From Streptomyces venezuelae (lineage in GTDB: Bacteria > Actinomycetota > Actinomycetes > Streptomycetales > Streptomycetaceae), in contig NZ_CP029192.1 of NCBI RefSeq assembly GCF_008642315.1, forward strand, positions 7,254,001 through 7,318,000: a stretch of DNA of 64,000 nucleotides, read 5' to 3'. A program made the translations under genes and the position numbers. A model generated the notes under the pieces. It saw only the letters and a program-made list of their open reading frames with translations, was not told the origin of the DNA and did no database searches. Of this stretch, positions 16,424 through 26,384 are shown in pieces; positions within the stretch are counted from its first letter, which is position 1, and the number at the start of each line of letters is the position of its first letter.

Positions 16424-17566
16424 ATGAGTGTGGGCACGAGCAGAGCACCGGGGGTACAGGACCTCGTCCGTGCTCGCGCGGACCACGGCGGTCCCGGTGA
16501 CCTCGGCGGCCTGGGACTCGACCCCGACGAGCTGCCCGACGGGCTCGTCGTCGCGGACGAGACGGGCCACGTCATCTGCTTCAACGCGGCGGCGGCGCGG
16601 ATCACCGCCGTACCGGCCGCCGACGCACTCGGCGCGCCCCTGGAGCACGCGCTCCCCTTAGAAGACCTCGAAGGCCGCCGCTGGTGGCAGCTGACCGATC
16701 CGTACGGCGGTCTCGCCATTCGCGTAGGCCAGCCCGAGTGCAACCTGCTCCTGCCCGGCGGCCGCGAGGTCCTCGTCTCCGCCCGTTACGTACGCACCAC
16801 CCGCACAGGCCCCGTCCGCCGCGTCGTCGTCTCGCTGCGCGACACCGAGGCCCGCCGCCGCACCGAGCGCAGCCACGCCGAGCTGATCGCCACGGTCGCC
16901 CACGAGCTCCGCTCGCCGCTCACCTCCGTCAAGGGCTTCACCGCGACGCTGCTCGCCAAGTGGGAGCGGTTCACCGACGACCAGAAGAAACTGATGCTGG
17001 AGACCGTCGACGCCGACGCGAACCGCGTCACCCGGCTGATCGCCGAGCTCCTCGACATCTCCCGCATCGACTCCGGACGCCTGGAGCTGCGCCGCCAGCC
17101 CGTCGACATAGGCGCGGCCGTCGGACGGCACATCCAGGCGCATGTCGCCGCCGGACAGGACGCGGACCGCTTCCTCGTCCGCGTCCAGCGGCCGCTGCCC
17201 GACTGCTGGGCGGACCCCGACAAGGTCGACCAGGTGCTCAGCAACCTGCTGGAAAATGCCGTGCGGCACGGCGAGGGAACCGTCACCATCGAGGTGGCGC
17301 CCTCCTCGTCTCCGCGCGAGCGGGGCGGCGCCGAGACGGCCGTGACCGTGAGCGACGAGGGTCCCGGCATTCCGGAGGAGTCGATGGGCCGCGTCTTCAC
17401 CCGCTTCTGGCGGGGCAGCAAGCGCGGCGGGACGGGACTGGGGTTGTACATCGTGAAGGGCATCGTGGAAGTGCACGGCGGGACGATCACCGTCGGCCGC
17501 GCACCCGGCGGCGGCGCCCGGTTCCGATTTACGTTGCCCGTGGGGGCCCCGGCGTATCTCCAGTGA
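16424..17566 (+). CDS. soluble PAS-domain sensor histidine kinase (orphan, TTA-containing)
   Basis: 380 residues without a membrane segment. A PAS domain (about 35-145, ELPDGLVVADETGHVICFNA) is followed by HisKA with the phospho-acceptor His in ATVAHELRSPLTSVKGF and HATPase boxes: N (LSNLLENAVRHG), G1 (DEGPGIP) and G2 (GTGLGLYIVKGI). No response regulator is adjacent. Codon 79 (16658-16660) is TTA, the rare leucine codon read by the bldA tRNA in Streptomyces, and the only one I found in the window; translation may therefore be developmentally gated. The PAS ligand is unknown. Confidence 0.88.
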   Translation: MSVGTSRAPGVQDLVRARADHGGPGDLGGLGLDPDELPDGLVVADETGHVICFNAAAARITAVPAADALGAPLEHALPLEDLEGRRWWQLTDPYGGLAIRVGQPECNLLLPGGREVLVSARYVRTTRTGPVRRVVVSLRDTEARRRTERSHAELIATVAHELRSPLTSVKGFTATLLAKWERFTDDQKKLMLETVDADANRVTRLIAELLDISRIDSGRLELRRQPVDIGAAVGRHIQAHVAAGQDADRFLVRVQRPLPDCWADPDKVDQVLSNLLENAVRHGEGTVTIEVAPSSSPRERGGAETAVTVSDEGPGIPEESMGRVFTRFWRGSKRGGTGLGLYIVKGIVEVHGGTITVGRAPGGGARFRFTLPVGAPAYLQ

Positions 17567-17724
17567 CCCTGTCGAGGACGCCCTGAGTCGCCCGCGGGCT
17601 CATTCGTTCACCGCACCCCCGTTAGACTCGGTCGTTGGCACTTTGTGTCCCCACACCTGGGACAGCTTGTCTCCGAGTCGTTGACGGGGACCCATCCGCC
17701 AGCCAACCGGAAGCACGGGAAGAG

Positions 17725-18855
17725 ATGTCGGCACCGAACAAGTCGTACGACCCTGTTGAGGTCGAGGCACTGAAACCTGAAGAGATCGAGCGGATGCGGG
17801 ACGAGGCGCTCGCCGCCTTCGCCGCCGCGGACTCCCTCGAAGCGCTCCAGGAGGCCAAGGTCGCGCACACCGGCGGCACGTCGCCGCTGGCGCTCGCCAA
17901 CCGCGAGATCGGCGCGCTGCCCCCGCAGGCCAAGGCCGAGGCGGGCAAGCGCGTCGGCATGGCGCGCGGCGCCGTGAGCAAGGCCCTGGCCGCCCGCCAG
18001 ACCGAGCTCGAGGCCGAGCGCGACGCCCGCGTCCTGGTCGAGGAGGCAGTGGACGTCACGCTGCCGTACGACCGGACGGCCGCCGGCGCCCGGCACCCGC
18101 TGACCACGATGATGGAGCGCGTCGCCGACGTCTTCGTATCGATGGGCTACGAGGTCGCGGAGGGCCCCGAGGTCGAGGCGGAGTGGTTCAACTTCGACGC
18201 CCTGAACTTCACGCCCGACCACCCGGCCCGGCAGATGCAGGACACCTTCTTCGTCCAGGGGCCCGAGGGCGCCGAGGGCGACGAGAGCGGTGTCGTGCTG
18301 CGTACGCACACCTCGCCCGTGCAGGCCCGCGCGCTCCTCGAGCGCCGCGAGCCGCCGGTCTACATCGTCTGCCCCGGCCGTGTGTACCGCACGGACGAGC
18401 TCGACGCCACGCACACCCCGGTCTTCCACCAGATCGAGCTGCTCGCCGTCGACGAGGGCCTCACCATGGCCGACCTCAAGGGCACCCTCGACCACATGGT
18501 CCAGGCGCTCTTCGGACCGGACATGAAGACCCGGCTGCGGCCGAACTACTTCCCGTTCACCGAGCCGTCCGCCGAGATGGACATGGTCTGCTACGTGTGC
18601 CGCGGCGAGTCCGTCGGCAACCCGGACCGCGCCTGCCGCACCTGCGGCAGCGAGGGCTGGATCGAGCTCGGCGGCTGCGGCATGGTCAACCCCAAGGTGC
18701 TCACCGCCTGTGGTGTCGACCCCAAGAAGTACAGCGGATTCGCCTTCGGGTTCGGCATCGAGCGGATGCTGATGTTCCGCCACAACGTCGAAGACATGCG
18801 AGACATGGTCGAGGGTGACATCCGGTTCACCCGGCCGTTCGGGATGGAGATCTGA
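17725..18855 (+). CDS. pheS: phenylalanine-tRNA ligase alpha subunit
   Basis: 376 residues. A helical N-terminal tRNA-binding region is followed by the class II catalytic core: [20 protein letters not shown], motif 2 [21 protein letters not shown] and motif 3 [14 protein letters not shown] four-Cys insertion (MVCYVC and RACRTCG) may bind metal, as in several PheS proteins. It forms the alpha2-beta2 enzyme with PheT. ATG 17725 is preceded by GGAAGAG. The leader (about 17630-17724) has a TAGACT -10-like box and a short TGTCCC/GGGACA hairpin whose right arm can pair alternatively with TTGTCTCC, hinting at attenuation. Confidence 0.96.
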   Translation: MSAPNKSYDPVEVEALKPEEIERMRDEALAAFAAADSLEALQEAKVAHTGGTSPLALANREIGALPPQAKAEAGKRVGMARGAVSKALAARQTELEAERDARVLVEEAVDVTLPYDRTAAGARHPLTTMMERVADVFVSMGYEVAEGPEVEAEWFNFDALNFTPDHPARQMQDTFFVQGPEGAEGDESGVVLRTHTSPVQARALLERREPPVYIVCPGRVYRTDELDATHTPVFHQIELLAVDEGLTMADLKGTLDHMVQALFGPDMKTRLRPNYFPFTEPSAEMDMVCYVCRGESVGNPDRACRTCGSEGWIELGGCGMVNPKVLTACGVDPKKYSGFAFGFGIERMLMFRHNVEDMRDMVEGDIRFTRPFGMEI

Positions 18856-21383
18856 TGCGGGTCCCGCTTTCCTGGCTGCGGGAGTACGTCGACCTCCCCG
18901 CCACCGAGACCGGCCGTGACGTGCAGGCCAAGCTGATCGAGGTCGGCCTCGAGGTCGAGACCGTCGAGCAGCTCGGCGCGGGCCTCAAGGGCCCGCTCGT
19001 CGTCGGCAAGGTCCTCACCATCGAGGAGCTGGAGGGCTTCAAGAAGCCCATCCGCTTCTGCACCGTCGACGTCGGCACCGCCAACGGCACCGGCGAGCCG
19101 CAGGAGATCGTCTGCGGCGCCCGGAACTTCGCCGTCGGCGACAAGGTCGTCGTGGTCCTGCCCGGCGCCGTCCTGCCCGGCGACTTCGCCATCGCCGCCC
19201 GCAAGACGTACGGCAAGACGTCCCACGGCATGATCTGCTCCGGCGACGAGCTGGGCATGGGTGACGACGGCAGCGGCGGCATCATCGTCCTGCCGCCCGA
19301 GCACGAGGCGGGCACCGACGCCATCGAGCTCCTGGAGCTCGTCGACGAGGTCCTGGACATCGCCGTCACGCCCGACCGGGGCTACGCGCTCTCGATGCGC
19401 GGCGTCGCCCGCGAGACCGCCATCGCGTACGGCCTGCCGCTGCGCGACCCGGCGCTCCTGGACGTGCCCGCGCCGAACTCCTTCGGCTACCCCGTCAAGA
19501 TCGCCGACCCGATCGGCTGCGACCGCTTCACCGCGCGCACCGTCACGGGCCTGCAGCCCGAGGCGCGCTCCCCGATCTGGCTGCAGCGCCGTCTGCAGAA
19601 GGTCGGCATGCGCCCGATCTCGCTCGCCGTCGACATCACCAACTACGTGATGATGGAGCTCGGCCAGCCCCTGCACGCGTACGACCGTTCCCGCGTTCAG
19701 GGCACGATCGGCGTGCGCCGGGCCGAGCAGGGCGAGAAGTTCACCACCCTCGACGGCACCAAGCGCGTCCTGGACGCCGGTGACCTGGTCATCACCGACG
19801 ACCGCGGCCCGATCGGCCTCGCGGGCGTCATGGGCGGCGCGAACACCGAGATCGCCGACTCCGCGACCGACCCGGAGACCGGGCAGGTCCGCGGCACCAC
19901 CGAGGTGGTCGTCGAGGCCGCGCACTTCGACGCGATCTCCATCGCCCGCACCGCGCGCCGCCACAAGCTGGCCTCCGAGGCGTCCAAGCGCTTCGAGCGC
20001 GGCGTCGACCCGCTGGCCGCGGCCGCCGCCGCGCAGCGCACCGTCGACCTGCTCGTCCTCCTCGCGGGCGGCAGCGCCGAGGCCGGTGTCACCGAGGTCA
20101 TCGCGCCGACCGCGCCGCGCACGATCACGATGCCCGCGGACCACCCGGACCGCGTCGCCGGTGTGGCCTACGGCCGCGAGACCGTCGTCCGCCGCCTCCA
20201 GGAGGTCGGCTGCGACGTCTACGGCCAGGACGACCTGACGGTCACCGTCCCGTCGTGGCGCCCCGACCTCGCCGAGCCGAACGACCTCGCCGAAGAGGTC
20301 ATCCGCCTGGAGGGGTACGAGAACCTGCCCTCGACCCTGCCGAAGCCCCCCGCGGGCCGCGGCCTGACCGAGCGGCAGCGGCTGCACCGCCGCGTCGGCC
20401 GCGCGCTGGCCGGTGCGGGCTACGTCGAGTCACTGAGCTACCCCTTCATCGGGGAGGGCGTCTTCGACCAGCTGGGTCTGGAGGCGGACGACCCGAACCG
20501 CCGCGTGGTCAAGCTCGTCAACCCGCTCTCCGACGAGGAGCCCGCGCTCCGCACGACGCTGCTGCCGGGCCTGCTGTCCGCGCTGCGGCGCAACGACGGC
20601 CGCGGCTCGCACGACCTGGCGCTCTTCGAGACGGGCCTGGTCTTCCTCCCTCAGGACGAGCTGAAGATCGCCGGGCGCCTGCCCGTCGACCGTCGTCCCA
20701 CCGACGAGGAGATCGCCTCCCTCACCGCGGCGCTGCCCGTCCAGCCCCGGCACGCCGCCGTCGTCCTCGCGGGCGCCCGCGAGCAGGCCGGCTGGTGGGG
20801 CAAGGGCCGCCCGGCCGACTGGGCGGACGCCGTCGAGGCGGCGCGGACCATCGCCCGTGAGGCCGGTGTCGAGCTCATCGTCGACCAGGGGCAGTACGGC
20901 CCGTGGCACCCGGGCCGCTGCGCCGAGCTGAAGGTCGTCGTAGAGGGCGAGATCGTCTCCGTCGGACATGCGGGTGAGCTGCACCCGCGCGTCGTGAAGG
21001 CGCTCGGCGTGCCCGCGCGCACCTGCGCGATGGAGCTCGACCTGGACGCCCTGGAGCTCGCCCGCGAGGGTGCGCTGCGCGCGCCGCGGATCTCCACCTT
21101 CCCCGTGGCCACGCAGGACGTCGCGCTGGTCGTCGACAAGGAGGTGCCGGCCGCCGTGGTCGAGTACTACCTCCGCGGTGGCGCCGGTGAACTCCTGGAG
21201 TCCATCCGGCTGTTCGACGTCTTCGAGGGCGAGCAGATCGGCGAGGGCAAGAAGTCCCTGGCGTACGCGCTGCGCTTCCGCGCCGCCGACCGCACGCTGA
21301 CCGTCGACGAGGCCTCGGCGGCCCGCGACGCGGCGGTCGCCGCGGCGGCCGAGCGGACGGGTGCGGTGCTGCGCGGAGCGTAG
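18855..21383 (+). CDS. pheT: phenylalanine-tRNA ligase beta subunit
   Basis: 842 residues, full length. In order: EMAP-like tRNA-binding domain (about 40-155, [17 protein letters not shown]), B3/B4 editing domain (about 210-400), B5 DNA-binding-like domain, catalytic-like core, and a C-terminal FDX-ACB domain ([20 protein letters not shown] to VLRG). Start ATG 18855 overlaps the pheS stop by one base (TGATG), so translation is coupled. A perfect terminator hairpin follows. Confidence 0.97.
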   Translation: MRVPLSWLREYVDLPATETGRDVQAKLIEVGLEVETVEQLGAGLKGPLVVGKVLTIEELEGFKKPIRFCTVDVGTANGTGEPQEIVCGARNFAVGDKVVVVLPGAVLPGDFAIAARKTYGKTSHGMICSGDELGMGDDGSGGIIVLPPEHEAGTDAIELLELVDEVLDIAVTPDRGYALSMRGVARETAIAYGLPLRDPALLDVPAPNSFGYPVKIADPIGCDRFTARTVTGLQPEARSPIWLQRRLQKVGMRPISLAVDITNYVMMELGQPLHAYDRSRVQGTIGVRRAEQGEKFTTLDGTKRVLDAGDLVITDDRGPIGLAGVMGGANTEIADSATDPETGQVRGTTEVVVEAAHFDAISIARTARRHKLASEASKRFERGVDPLAAAAAAQRTVDLLVLLAGGSAEAGVTEVIAPTAPRTITMPADHPDRVAGVAYGRETVVRRLQEVGCDVYGQDDLTVTVPSWRPDLAEPNDLAEEVIRLEGYENLPSTLPKPPAGRGLTERQRLHRRVGRALAGAGYVESLSYPFIGEGVFDQLGLEADDPNRRVVKLVNPLSDEEPALRTTLLPGLLSALRRNDGRGSHDLALFETGLVFLPQDELKIAGRLPVDRRPTDEEIASLTAALPVQPRHAAVVLAGAREQAGWWGKGRPADWADAVEAARTIAREAGVELIVDQGQYGPWHPGRCAELKVVVEGEIVSVGHAGELHPRVVKALGVPARTCAMELDLDALELAREGALRAPRISTFPVATQDVALVVDKEVPAAVVEYYLRGGAGELLESIRLFDVFEGEQIGEGKKSLAYALRFRAADRTLTVDEASAARDAAVAAAAERTGAVLRGA

Positions 21384-21425
21384 TGACTGCCCGTAGGCGA
21401 TAACAGGCGCACAAGGGGCGCAAAG

Positions 21426-21472
21426 AGGGGCTTATCCGGACCACCGGATAAGCCCCTCACTCGTTTGAGTGA
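21426..21472 (+). terminator. double hairpin terminator of pheST
   Basis: Perfect 14-bp stem (21426-21439 with 21444-21457, ACCA loop), followed immediately by a second 6-bp stem (21457-21462 with 21467-21472, GTTT loop). Confidence 0.8.
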
Positions 21473-21590
21473 CTTCAATCGGCACCCTGACCCGATCGGC
21501 CCATGCGGTCGACACAATCAGTCCGGCCGTAAGGGTCGGCCTGCGCGCTGAACCGGGACGTCCGGCACAGGGCCCGGAAGGGGCATCGCC

Positions 21591-22652
21591 ATGATCCGTC
21601 GTGTGCTCACGCTGGGCCTGCCCGCGGTATGGGGTGCCGTCGCCATCACGTACAAACTGGCCTGCCCGCTCGCCCGGGAGGAGAGCCTGGGGGCGCGGAT
21701 CGTCACCAGCGCCGTCTTCTTCGCCGTCGGCACCGGGCTGATATTCCACGCCCGGCGGTCGCTGCTGCGGGAGTTGCGGCAGGTGCGCGAGGTCGCGGGC
21801 GCCGCCCAGAACGTACTCCTGCGGCCCCTGCCGCCCCGCGTCGAAGGCCTCGCTCTCGCCGCCGGGCGGCTCTCCGCGTCCCGGGGCGCCTCCGTCGGGG
21901 GCGATCTGTACGAGGTGGTGGCCACCGACCACGGAGTGCGCGTCGTGATGGGCGACGTCCGCGGCCACGGTCTCGCCGCCATCGGGACCGTCGCCGCCGT
22001 GCTCGGCAGTTTCCGCGAGGCCGCACACGACGAGCCGGAACTGCCGCTGGTGCTGCGCCGCTTGGAGCGCGCCCTCGCCCGGCACCTGCGTGAGCGCGCG
22101 CGGGCCGAACACCCGGCGTGCGGCGGCGACCCGCCCAAGACCCCGGTGTCCGAGGAGTTCGTCACCGTCCTGCTCCTGGAGATCGACAGGGACGGCGGCA
22201 TCTCCGCCCTCAACTGCGGTCATCCGTGGCCCCATCTGCTCAGCGGTACCGCGCGTCCTCTCACGGACAGCGATCCGCTGCCGCCGCTCGGAGTCTTCCC
22301 GCTCCCCGCCGACCTGCCGGTGCTCGGCTGCGGACGGCTGCTGCCCGGCGAGGCGCTCGCCCTGCACACGGACGGCATGGAGGACGCCCGCGACGCCGCG
22401 GGCACCTTCTTCCCGCTGCGGGCGGCGCTGACCGACGCGGCCCGCGTCCCACCGGTCTCCCCGCAGGGCGTCATCCGCGCGCTCTACGCCCAACTCCTGC
22501 GCCACACCGGCCGGTTGCCGACCGATGACGCGGCGCTGCTCGTGCTGCGCAACGACCGCACGAGAGTCCCTCCGCAGCAACGGGAGGCGGCATGCGCCGC
22601 CCGCCCCGCCATGGAGTTGTCGGGCAGACGGCGGGACGAACGGCGCCGATGA
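21591..22652 (+). CDS. membrane-associated PP2C/SpoIIE-type serine phosphatase
   Basis: 353 residues. Two N-terminal hydrophobic helices (about 5-25 and 38-52) anchor the protein; a short coiled segment (RRSLLRELRQVREVAGAAQ) leads into a PPM/SpoIIE phosphatase domain. Metal-binding Asp motifs are visible: GASVGGDLYEV, VVMGDVRGHG, LHTDGMEDAR and TDDAALLVLR. Such enzymes in Streptomyces usually dephosphorylate anti-anti-sigma (STAS) proteins. No anti-sigma partner is adjacent; the next gene is an HTH-TPR regulator. Preceded by the pheST terminator and about 120 bases of unremarkable sequence. Confidence 0.85.
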   Translation: MIRRVLTLGLPAVWGAVAITYKLACPLAREESLGARIVTSAVFFAVGTGLIFHARRSLLRELRQVREVAGAAQNVLLRPLPPRVEGLALAAGRLSASRGASVGGDLYEVVATDHGVRVVMGDVRGHGLAAIGTVAAVLGSFREAAHDEPELPLVLRRLERALARHLRERARAEHPACGGDPPKTPVSEEFVTVLLLEIDRDGGISALNCGHPWPHLLSGTARPLTDSDPLPPLGVFPLPADLPVLGCGRLLPGEALALHTDGMEDARDAAGTFFPLRAALTDAARVPPVSPQGVIRALYAQLLRHTGRLPTDDAALLVLRNDRTRVPPQQREAACAARPAMELSGRRRDERRR

Positions 22653-22780
22653 GGGCCACCGCACTGTAAGAGGGGGGAGCTCGGTGGCCCGGCCGGCCTC
22701 CTTAACTGATGAGGCATCTCAGTCAAGCGATTCCACACACCGTGCGGCAGAGCGCACACCCCCCGGATCCGGGCACTCCG

Positions 22781-22797
22781 TTCACACCCCGTGTGAA
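22781..22797 (+). promoter_or_regulatory. inverted repeat upstream of the HTH-TPR gene
   Basis: TTCACAC-CCC-GTGTGAA, a perfect 7-3-7 dyad, is followed 11 bases later by TAGTCT (22809-22814), a plausible -10 box. It is a candidate autoregulatory operator. Confidence 0.5.
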
Positions 22798-22843
22798 GGG
22801 GCCTCCATTAGTCTGAGCAGCACTGAGCCACCGGAGGGCATCC

Positions 22844-24193
22844 ATGCAGCCCAACACCCTGCTCGACGCGATCCTCGACGAGGCCGGCATCTCCCACGCG
22901 GGACTCGCCGCACATGTGAACCAGGCCGGAAGGGCCAGAGGACTCGCGCTCCGCTACGAACACACGGCCGTGTCACGCTGGTTGAAAGGCCAGCGGCCGC
23001 GCGGCCAGGTGCCGGACCTGATCTGCGAAGTGCTCGCCGCCCGCCTGCACCGCCCCGTCACCCTGGACGACATCGGCCTCGGCCTGCCCGGCGTCCCCGC
23101 CGCCCGCTCCGGAACGGCCGCGTCCACCCTCTCCGGCTTCGTGGAACGGGCCACCGCGCTGTGGCGCTCGGACGAACAGCAGCGCCCGCACCTGCTCGGG
23201 GCGCCCGCCGTCACCGGAACGCCCGCCGTGATGCCCGTCTGGGAGTGGGAGAACCCGCCCGAGGACGTCGACGTGTCACGCGGCGGACGGCACCCGGTGA
23301 GCACCGCCGACATCGAGATGATGCGCGCCGCCCGCGCCCACTACGAGCAGATGTACCGCAAGACCGGCGGTATCGCGACGCGCTCCCGCATCGTCGGCTT
23401 CCTCAACGCCGAGGCCGCGCCCCTGCTGCGCGGCAGCTACACCGACGAGATGGGCCGCCAACTGCACCGCTCCACGGGTGGGTTGGTCGCCATCGCGGGG
23501 ATCTGTGCCTACGACTCCGACGCGCACGGCCTGGCCCAGCGCTACTTCCACCAGGCATTGCGCCTCTCCAAGGCCAGTGGCGACACCGGGCTCGGCGCGT
23601 ATGTGATCGCGCTCCTCGTCAACCAGTCGCTGTTCATGCGCGAGTACCGCCAGGCGGTGGCGTTCGCCGAGGCGGCGCTGCGGGCCGCCGGGCGCGACCT
23701 CACCCCCGCCCTCGCCTCCGACCTGTACGCGATGCAGGCCAAGGCGTACGCGCACCTGGGCGACGGCAGGAGCGCGCTGTCCTGCATCCGGCGTGCGGAG
23801 GCGGCGGCCGATCGGATCCTGCGCGGTCGCGAGCCGGACGAGACGGGCTATGTCCAGCCCGGCCTGGTCAACGTGCAAGTGGCGGAGGCGCTGCTGAGTC
23901 TGGGTGATCTCGCCAGCGCCCGTGAGCACGCCGCGGCGGCCGTGGACACTCCGGCGCACGACCGCGGGCGGGTGCACCGTCTCGCCATGCTCAGCCAGAT
24001 CGAGCTGCGCCAGGGCAACACCGACGAGGCGGTGGTCACGGCGGTGGAAATGGCAGAACAGGCCCGCGGAATGGAGTCCCAGCGGCTGCGCGACCGGCTG
24101 CGCGCGGTCCGCGAGCATCTGGTCCGCAGTGACTGCGCGGGCACGGCCGAGGCGGCCGAGCTCATCGCAGGGGCGCTACGCGTCCCCCTGTAA
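22844..24193 (+). CDS. HTH and TPR-repeat transcriptional regulator
   Basis: 449 residues. The N-terminus is an XRE-like helix-turn-helix (ILDEAGISHAGLAAHVNQAG, then TAVSRWLKGQRPRG). From about residue 150 onward the protein is helical with TPR-like repeats (YTDEMGRQLHRSTGGLVAIA, YFHQALRLSKASGD, YRQAVAFAEAALRAAG, AREHAAAAVDTPAHDRG). This layout is typical of streptomycete pleiotropic regulators, of which NsdA is one TPR example; a specific orthologue cannot be named. Start ATG 22844 lies behind GGAGGG. Possible role in development or secondary metabolism is inferred only from the family. Confidence 0.75.
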   Translation: MQPNTLLDAILDEAGISHAGLAAHVNQAGRARGLALRYEHTAVSRWLKGQRPRGQVPDLICEVLAARLHRPVTLDDIGLGLPGVPAARSGTAASTLSGFVERATALWRSDEQQRPHLLGAPAVTGTPAVMPVWEWENPPEDVDVSRGGRHPVSTADIEMMRAARAHYEQMYRKTGGIATRSRIVGFLNAEAAPLLRGSYTDEMGRQLHRSTGGLVAIAGICAYDSDAHGLAQRYFHQALRLSKASGDTGLGAYVIALLVNQSLFMREYRQAVAFAEAALRAAGRDLTPALASDLYAMQAKAYAHLGDGRSALSCIRRAEAAADRILRGREPDETGYVQPGLVNVQVAEALLSLGDLASAREHAAAAVDTPAHDRGRVHRLAMLSQIELRQGNTDEAVVTAVEMAEQARGMESQRLRDRLRAVREHLVRSDCAGTAEAAELIAGALRVPL

Positions 24194-24218
24194 CGCATAG
24201 CGCCCCCGGTCCACGATC

Positions 24219-24247
24219 GTGTGCACTCACCGTTCCGAGGTGCACAC
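24219..24247 (+). terminator. weak hairpin after the HTH-TPR gene
   Basis: GTGTGCAC (24219-24226) pairs with GTGCACAC (24240-24247) around a 13-base loop. No T tract. Confidence 0.35.
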
Positions 24248-24310
24248 ACGCTGCTCATGAACTTTGTCTGCTGCGATATTGCCATCTAATCGTCGGAAGG
24301 TGGCAGAACC

Positions 24311-24853
24311 GTGCAGTGGACGAAACAGAGCGAACAAACTGTGTATGGAAACAGGTGGTTCACGGTCAATCTCGCGGATGTCGAGCTGCCCGACGGCCGG
24401 CATCTGGACCACTTCCTCATACGGCTGCGGCCCGTCGCCGTGGCCACCGTCGTCAACGACGCCAACGAAGTGCTCCTGCTGTGGCGGCACCGCTTCATCA
24501 CCGACAGCTGGGGCTGGGAACTCGCGGCAGGCGTCGTCGAGGACGGCGAGGACATCGCGTACGCGGCGGCACGCGAAATGGAGGAGGAGACCGGCTGGCG
24601 ACCGGGCCCGCTGCGGCACCTCATGAGCGTCGAGCCGTCCAACGGGCTCACTGACGCCAGGCACCACATCTACTGGTCCGACGAAGGGACGTACATCGGT
24701 CATCCCGAGGACGACTTCGAGTCGGACCGCCGTGAGTGGGTCCCGCTCAAACTGGTTCCCGACATGGTGACCCGCGGGGAGGTCCCGGCCGCCAACATGG
24801 CCGCGGCGCTCCTCCTCCTGCACCATCTGCGCCTCGGCCAGGACGCGCGCTAG
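24311..24853 (+). CDS. NUDIX hydrolase (ADP-ribose pyrophosphatase-like)
   Basis: 180 residues. The Nudix box GVVEDGEDIAYAAAREMEEE-TGW fits Gx5Ex7REUxEExGU and supplies the Mg-binding glutamates. The N-terminal strands (FTVNLADVELPDGRHLDHF) and flanking elements resemble ADP-ribose or related nucleotide-sugar pyrophosphatases. Starts at GTG 24311 behind GGAAGGTGG. Its stop codon directly abuts the stop of the convergent small gene. Substrate not readable. Confidence 0.85.
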   Translation: MQWTKQSEQTVYGNRWFTVNLADVELPDGRHLDHFLIRLRPVAVATVVNDANEVLLLWRHRFITDSWGWELAAGVVEDGEDIAYAAAREMEEETGWRPGPLRHLMSVEPSNGLTDARHHIYWSDEGTYIGHPEDDFESDRREWVPLKLVPDMVTRGEVPAANMAAALLLLHHLRLGQDAR

Positions 24854-25111
24854 CTAATGGCCGAGCGCCTGCCAGACCGACACCGCGATTGCCGCGACCG
24901 CCGCGAGCGCGACGATCGTGGGCAGGGGCCAGCGTGTGTTCTCCAGCGCGGCGACCCGGGCCTCCATGGACTCCACGTTCTTGGCGGTCTGTTCGTCGTG
25001 CTGACTGAGCAACGCCAGCCGTCCGTCGACGCGGGCAAGGCCCACCTCCAGGCTACGGCGTAACTCAGCGGATTCTTCCGGGACCACGGCACTCTCGCCG
25101 TCGATGGTCAC
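24854..25111 (-). CDS. small coiled-coil tail-anchored protein (XhlA-like)
   Basis: 85 residues starting at GTG 25111 with GAGGAG seven bases upstream. Residues about 15-60 form heptads (LRRSLEVGLARVDGRLALLS, VESMEARVAALEN), and a single C-terminal helix (PTIVALAAVAAIAVSVWQAL) ends the protein. Coiled coil plus terminal helix resembles the haemolysin XhlA family of phage lysis modules, but no holin or endolysin is nearby, so a prophage origin is not supported. Likely membrane-tethered, domain facing the cytoplasm. Confidence 0.65.
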   Translation of the reverse strand: MTIDGESAVVPEESAELRRSLEVGLARVDGRLALLSQHDEQTAKNVESMEARVAALENTRWPLPTIVALAAVAAIAVSVWQALGH

Positions 25112-25243
25112 GACTCCACTCCTCTCTGTAGTGGCGCGTCCCCCCTTCATCCCGACAGAAAGTGAACTCGCGTGGTGGACAGGGCGGGAGAGTGTGCGAT
25201 GGGCATATGCGAGCCCGCCGCGCACACCCTGTGTGAACGCCGC

Positions 25244-25273
25244 GGGCCCGGCACTCGAAGGAGTGCCGGGCCC
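25244..25273 (-). terminator. terminator of the 3-hydroxybutyryl-CoA dehydrogenase gene
   Basis: Perfect 13-bp stem (25244-25256 with 25261-25273) with a four-base loop, about 65 bases beyond the stop at 25338 on the minus strand. No U tract. Confidence 0.65.
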
Positions 25274-25337
25274 GTCGGGTACGGAGCGTGTTCGTGCGGG
25301 GAGTGATCCCCGCGTACGCCGCATGGCGTACGGGGCG

Positions 25338-26198
25338 TCAGGCGTACGTGTAGAACCCCGAGCCGGACTTCCGGCCGAGACGGCCGGCGTCCACCATCCG
25401 CTGGAGCAGCGGGGGAGCGGCGTACAGCGGCTCCTTGTACTCGGCGTACATGGAGTCGGCGACCGAGGCGACCGTGTCCAGGCCGATCAGGTCGGCGAGC
25501 TTGAGCGGGCCCATCGGGTGGGCGCAGCCCATCTCCATGCCGTTGTCGATGTCCTCGCGGCTCGCGATGCCCGACTCGAACATCCGGATGGCGGAGAGCA
25601 GGTACGGGATGAGCAGGGCGTTCACCACGAAGCCCGAGCGGTCCTGGGCGCGGATCGCGTGCTTGCCGAGGATCTTCTCGACCACGGCCTGCGCACGGCT
25701 GATCGTGCCCTCGGACGTGGTCAGCGCGGGGATGAGCTCGACGAGCTGCTGCACCGGCGCCGGGTTGAAGAAGTGGATGCCGATGACCTGGTCGGGACGC
25801 GAGGTCGCGACGGCCAGCTTCACCAGCGGGATGGAGGAGGTGTTGGAGGCGAGGATCGCGTCCTGCCGGGTCACCACCTGGTCGAGCACCTGGAAGATCT
25901 CGGTCTTGACCTGCTCGTTCTCGACGACGGCCTCGATGACCAGGTCACGGTCGGAGAACTCGCCGAGGTCGGTGGTGAAGCTCAGGCGGGCCAGGGTCGC
26001 GTCGCGCTCCTCCTCGGAGATCTTGCCGCGCTCGGCCGCCTTGGAGAGGGAGTTGTACAGCCGCGTACGGCCGATCTCCAGGGCTTCACCGGTGGTCTCC
26101 GCGACCTTCACGTCCAGTCCGGAGCGGGCGCAGACCTCTGCGATTCCGGCGCCCATCTGGCCACAGCCCACCACTCCGACGCGTGCGATATCGGTCAT
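25338..26198 (-). CDS. 3-hydroxybutyryl-CoA dehydrogenase
   Basis: 286 residues, the usual length. An NAD-binding Rossmann motif (RVGVVGCGQMGAGIAEVCAR) opens the protein; SNTSSIP and HFFNPAPVQQLVELI hold the catalytic His/Glu region, and the C-terminal helical domain (RSGFVVNALLIPYLLSAIRM, GCAHPMGPLKLADLIGLD) completes the fold. It interconverts acetoacetyl-CoA and 3-hydroxybutyryl-CoA, for example in the butyryl-CoA or ethylmalonyl-CoA routes. ATG 26198 is chosen because family members begin MTDIARVGVVG; GTG 26210 is possible. It stands alone as a single gene. Confidence 0.9.
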   Translation of the reverse strand: MTDIARVGVVGCGQMGAGIAEVCARSGLDVKVAETTGEALEIGRTRLYNSLSKAAERGKISEEERDATLARLSFTTDLGEFSDRDLVIEAVVENEQVKTEIFQVLDQVVTRQDAILASNTSSIPLVKLAVATSRPDQVIGIHFFNPAPVQQLVELIPALTTSEGTISRAQAVVEKILGKHAIRAQDRSGFVVNALLIPYLLSAIRMFESGIASREDIDNGMEMGCAHPMGPLKLADLIGLDTVASVADSMYAEYKEPLYAAPPLLQRMVDAGRLGRKSGSGFYTYA

Positions 26199-26384
26199 GG
26201 AGTCGGTCACCTCGTGCCTTTCGCTGATCAACGGGGCCGGCAGGACCCCCCCGTAAATGGATTCGGTGCCTGCCTCGGCCGTGAACGTTACTCCGCAATG
26301 AGGGCGCCATGACGGGCCGGGTCGGGCATGCTGTGCCCCACCGGCAAGGGGTGTCGGTGCACAGCGAGCTCAGGGGGCATGCAG

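Noticed and set aside
24854..25111. Prophage lysis remnant
   Set aside because: No other phage gene, integrase or att site nearby.
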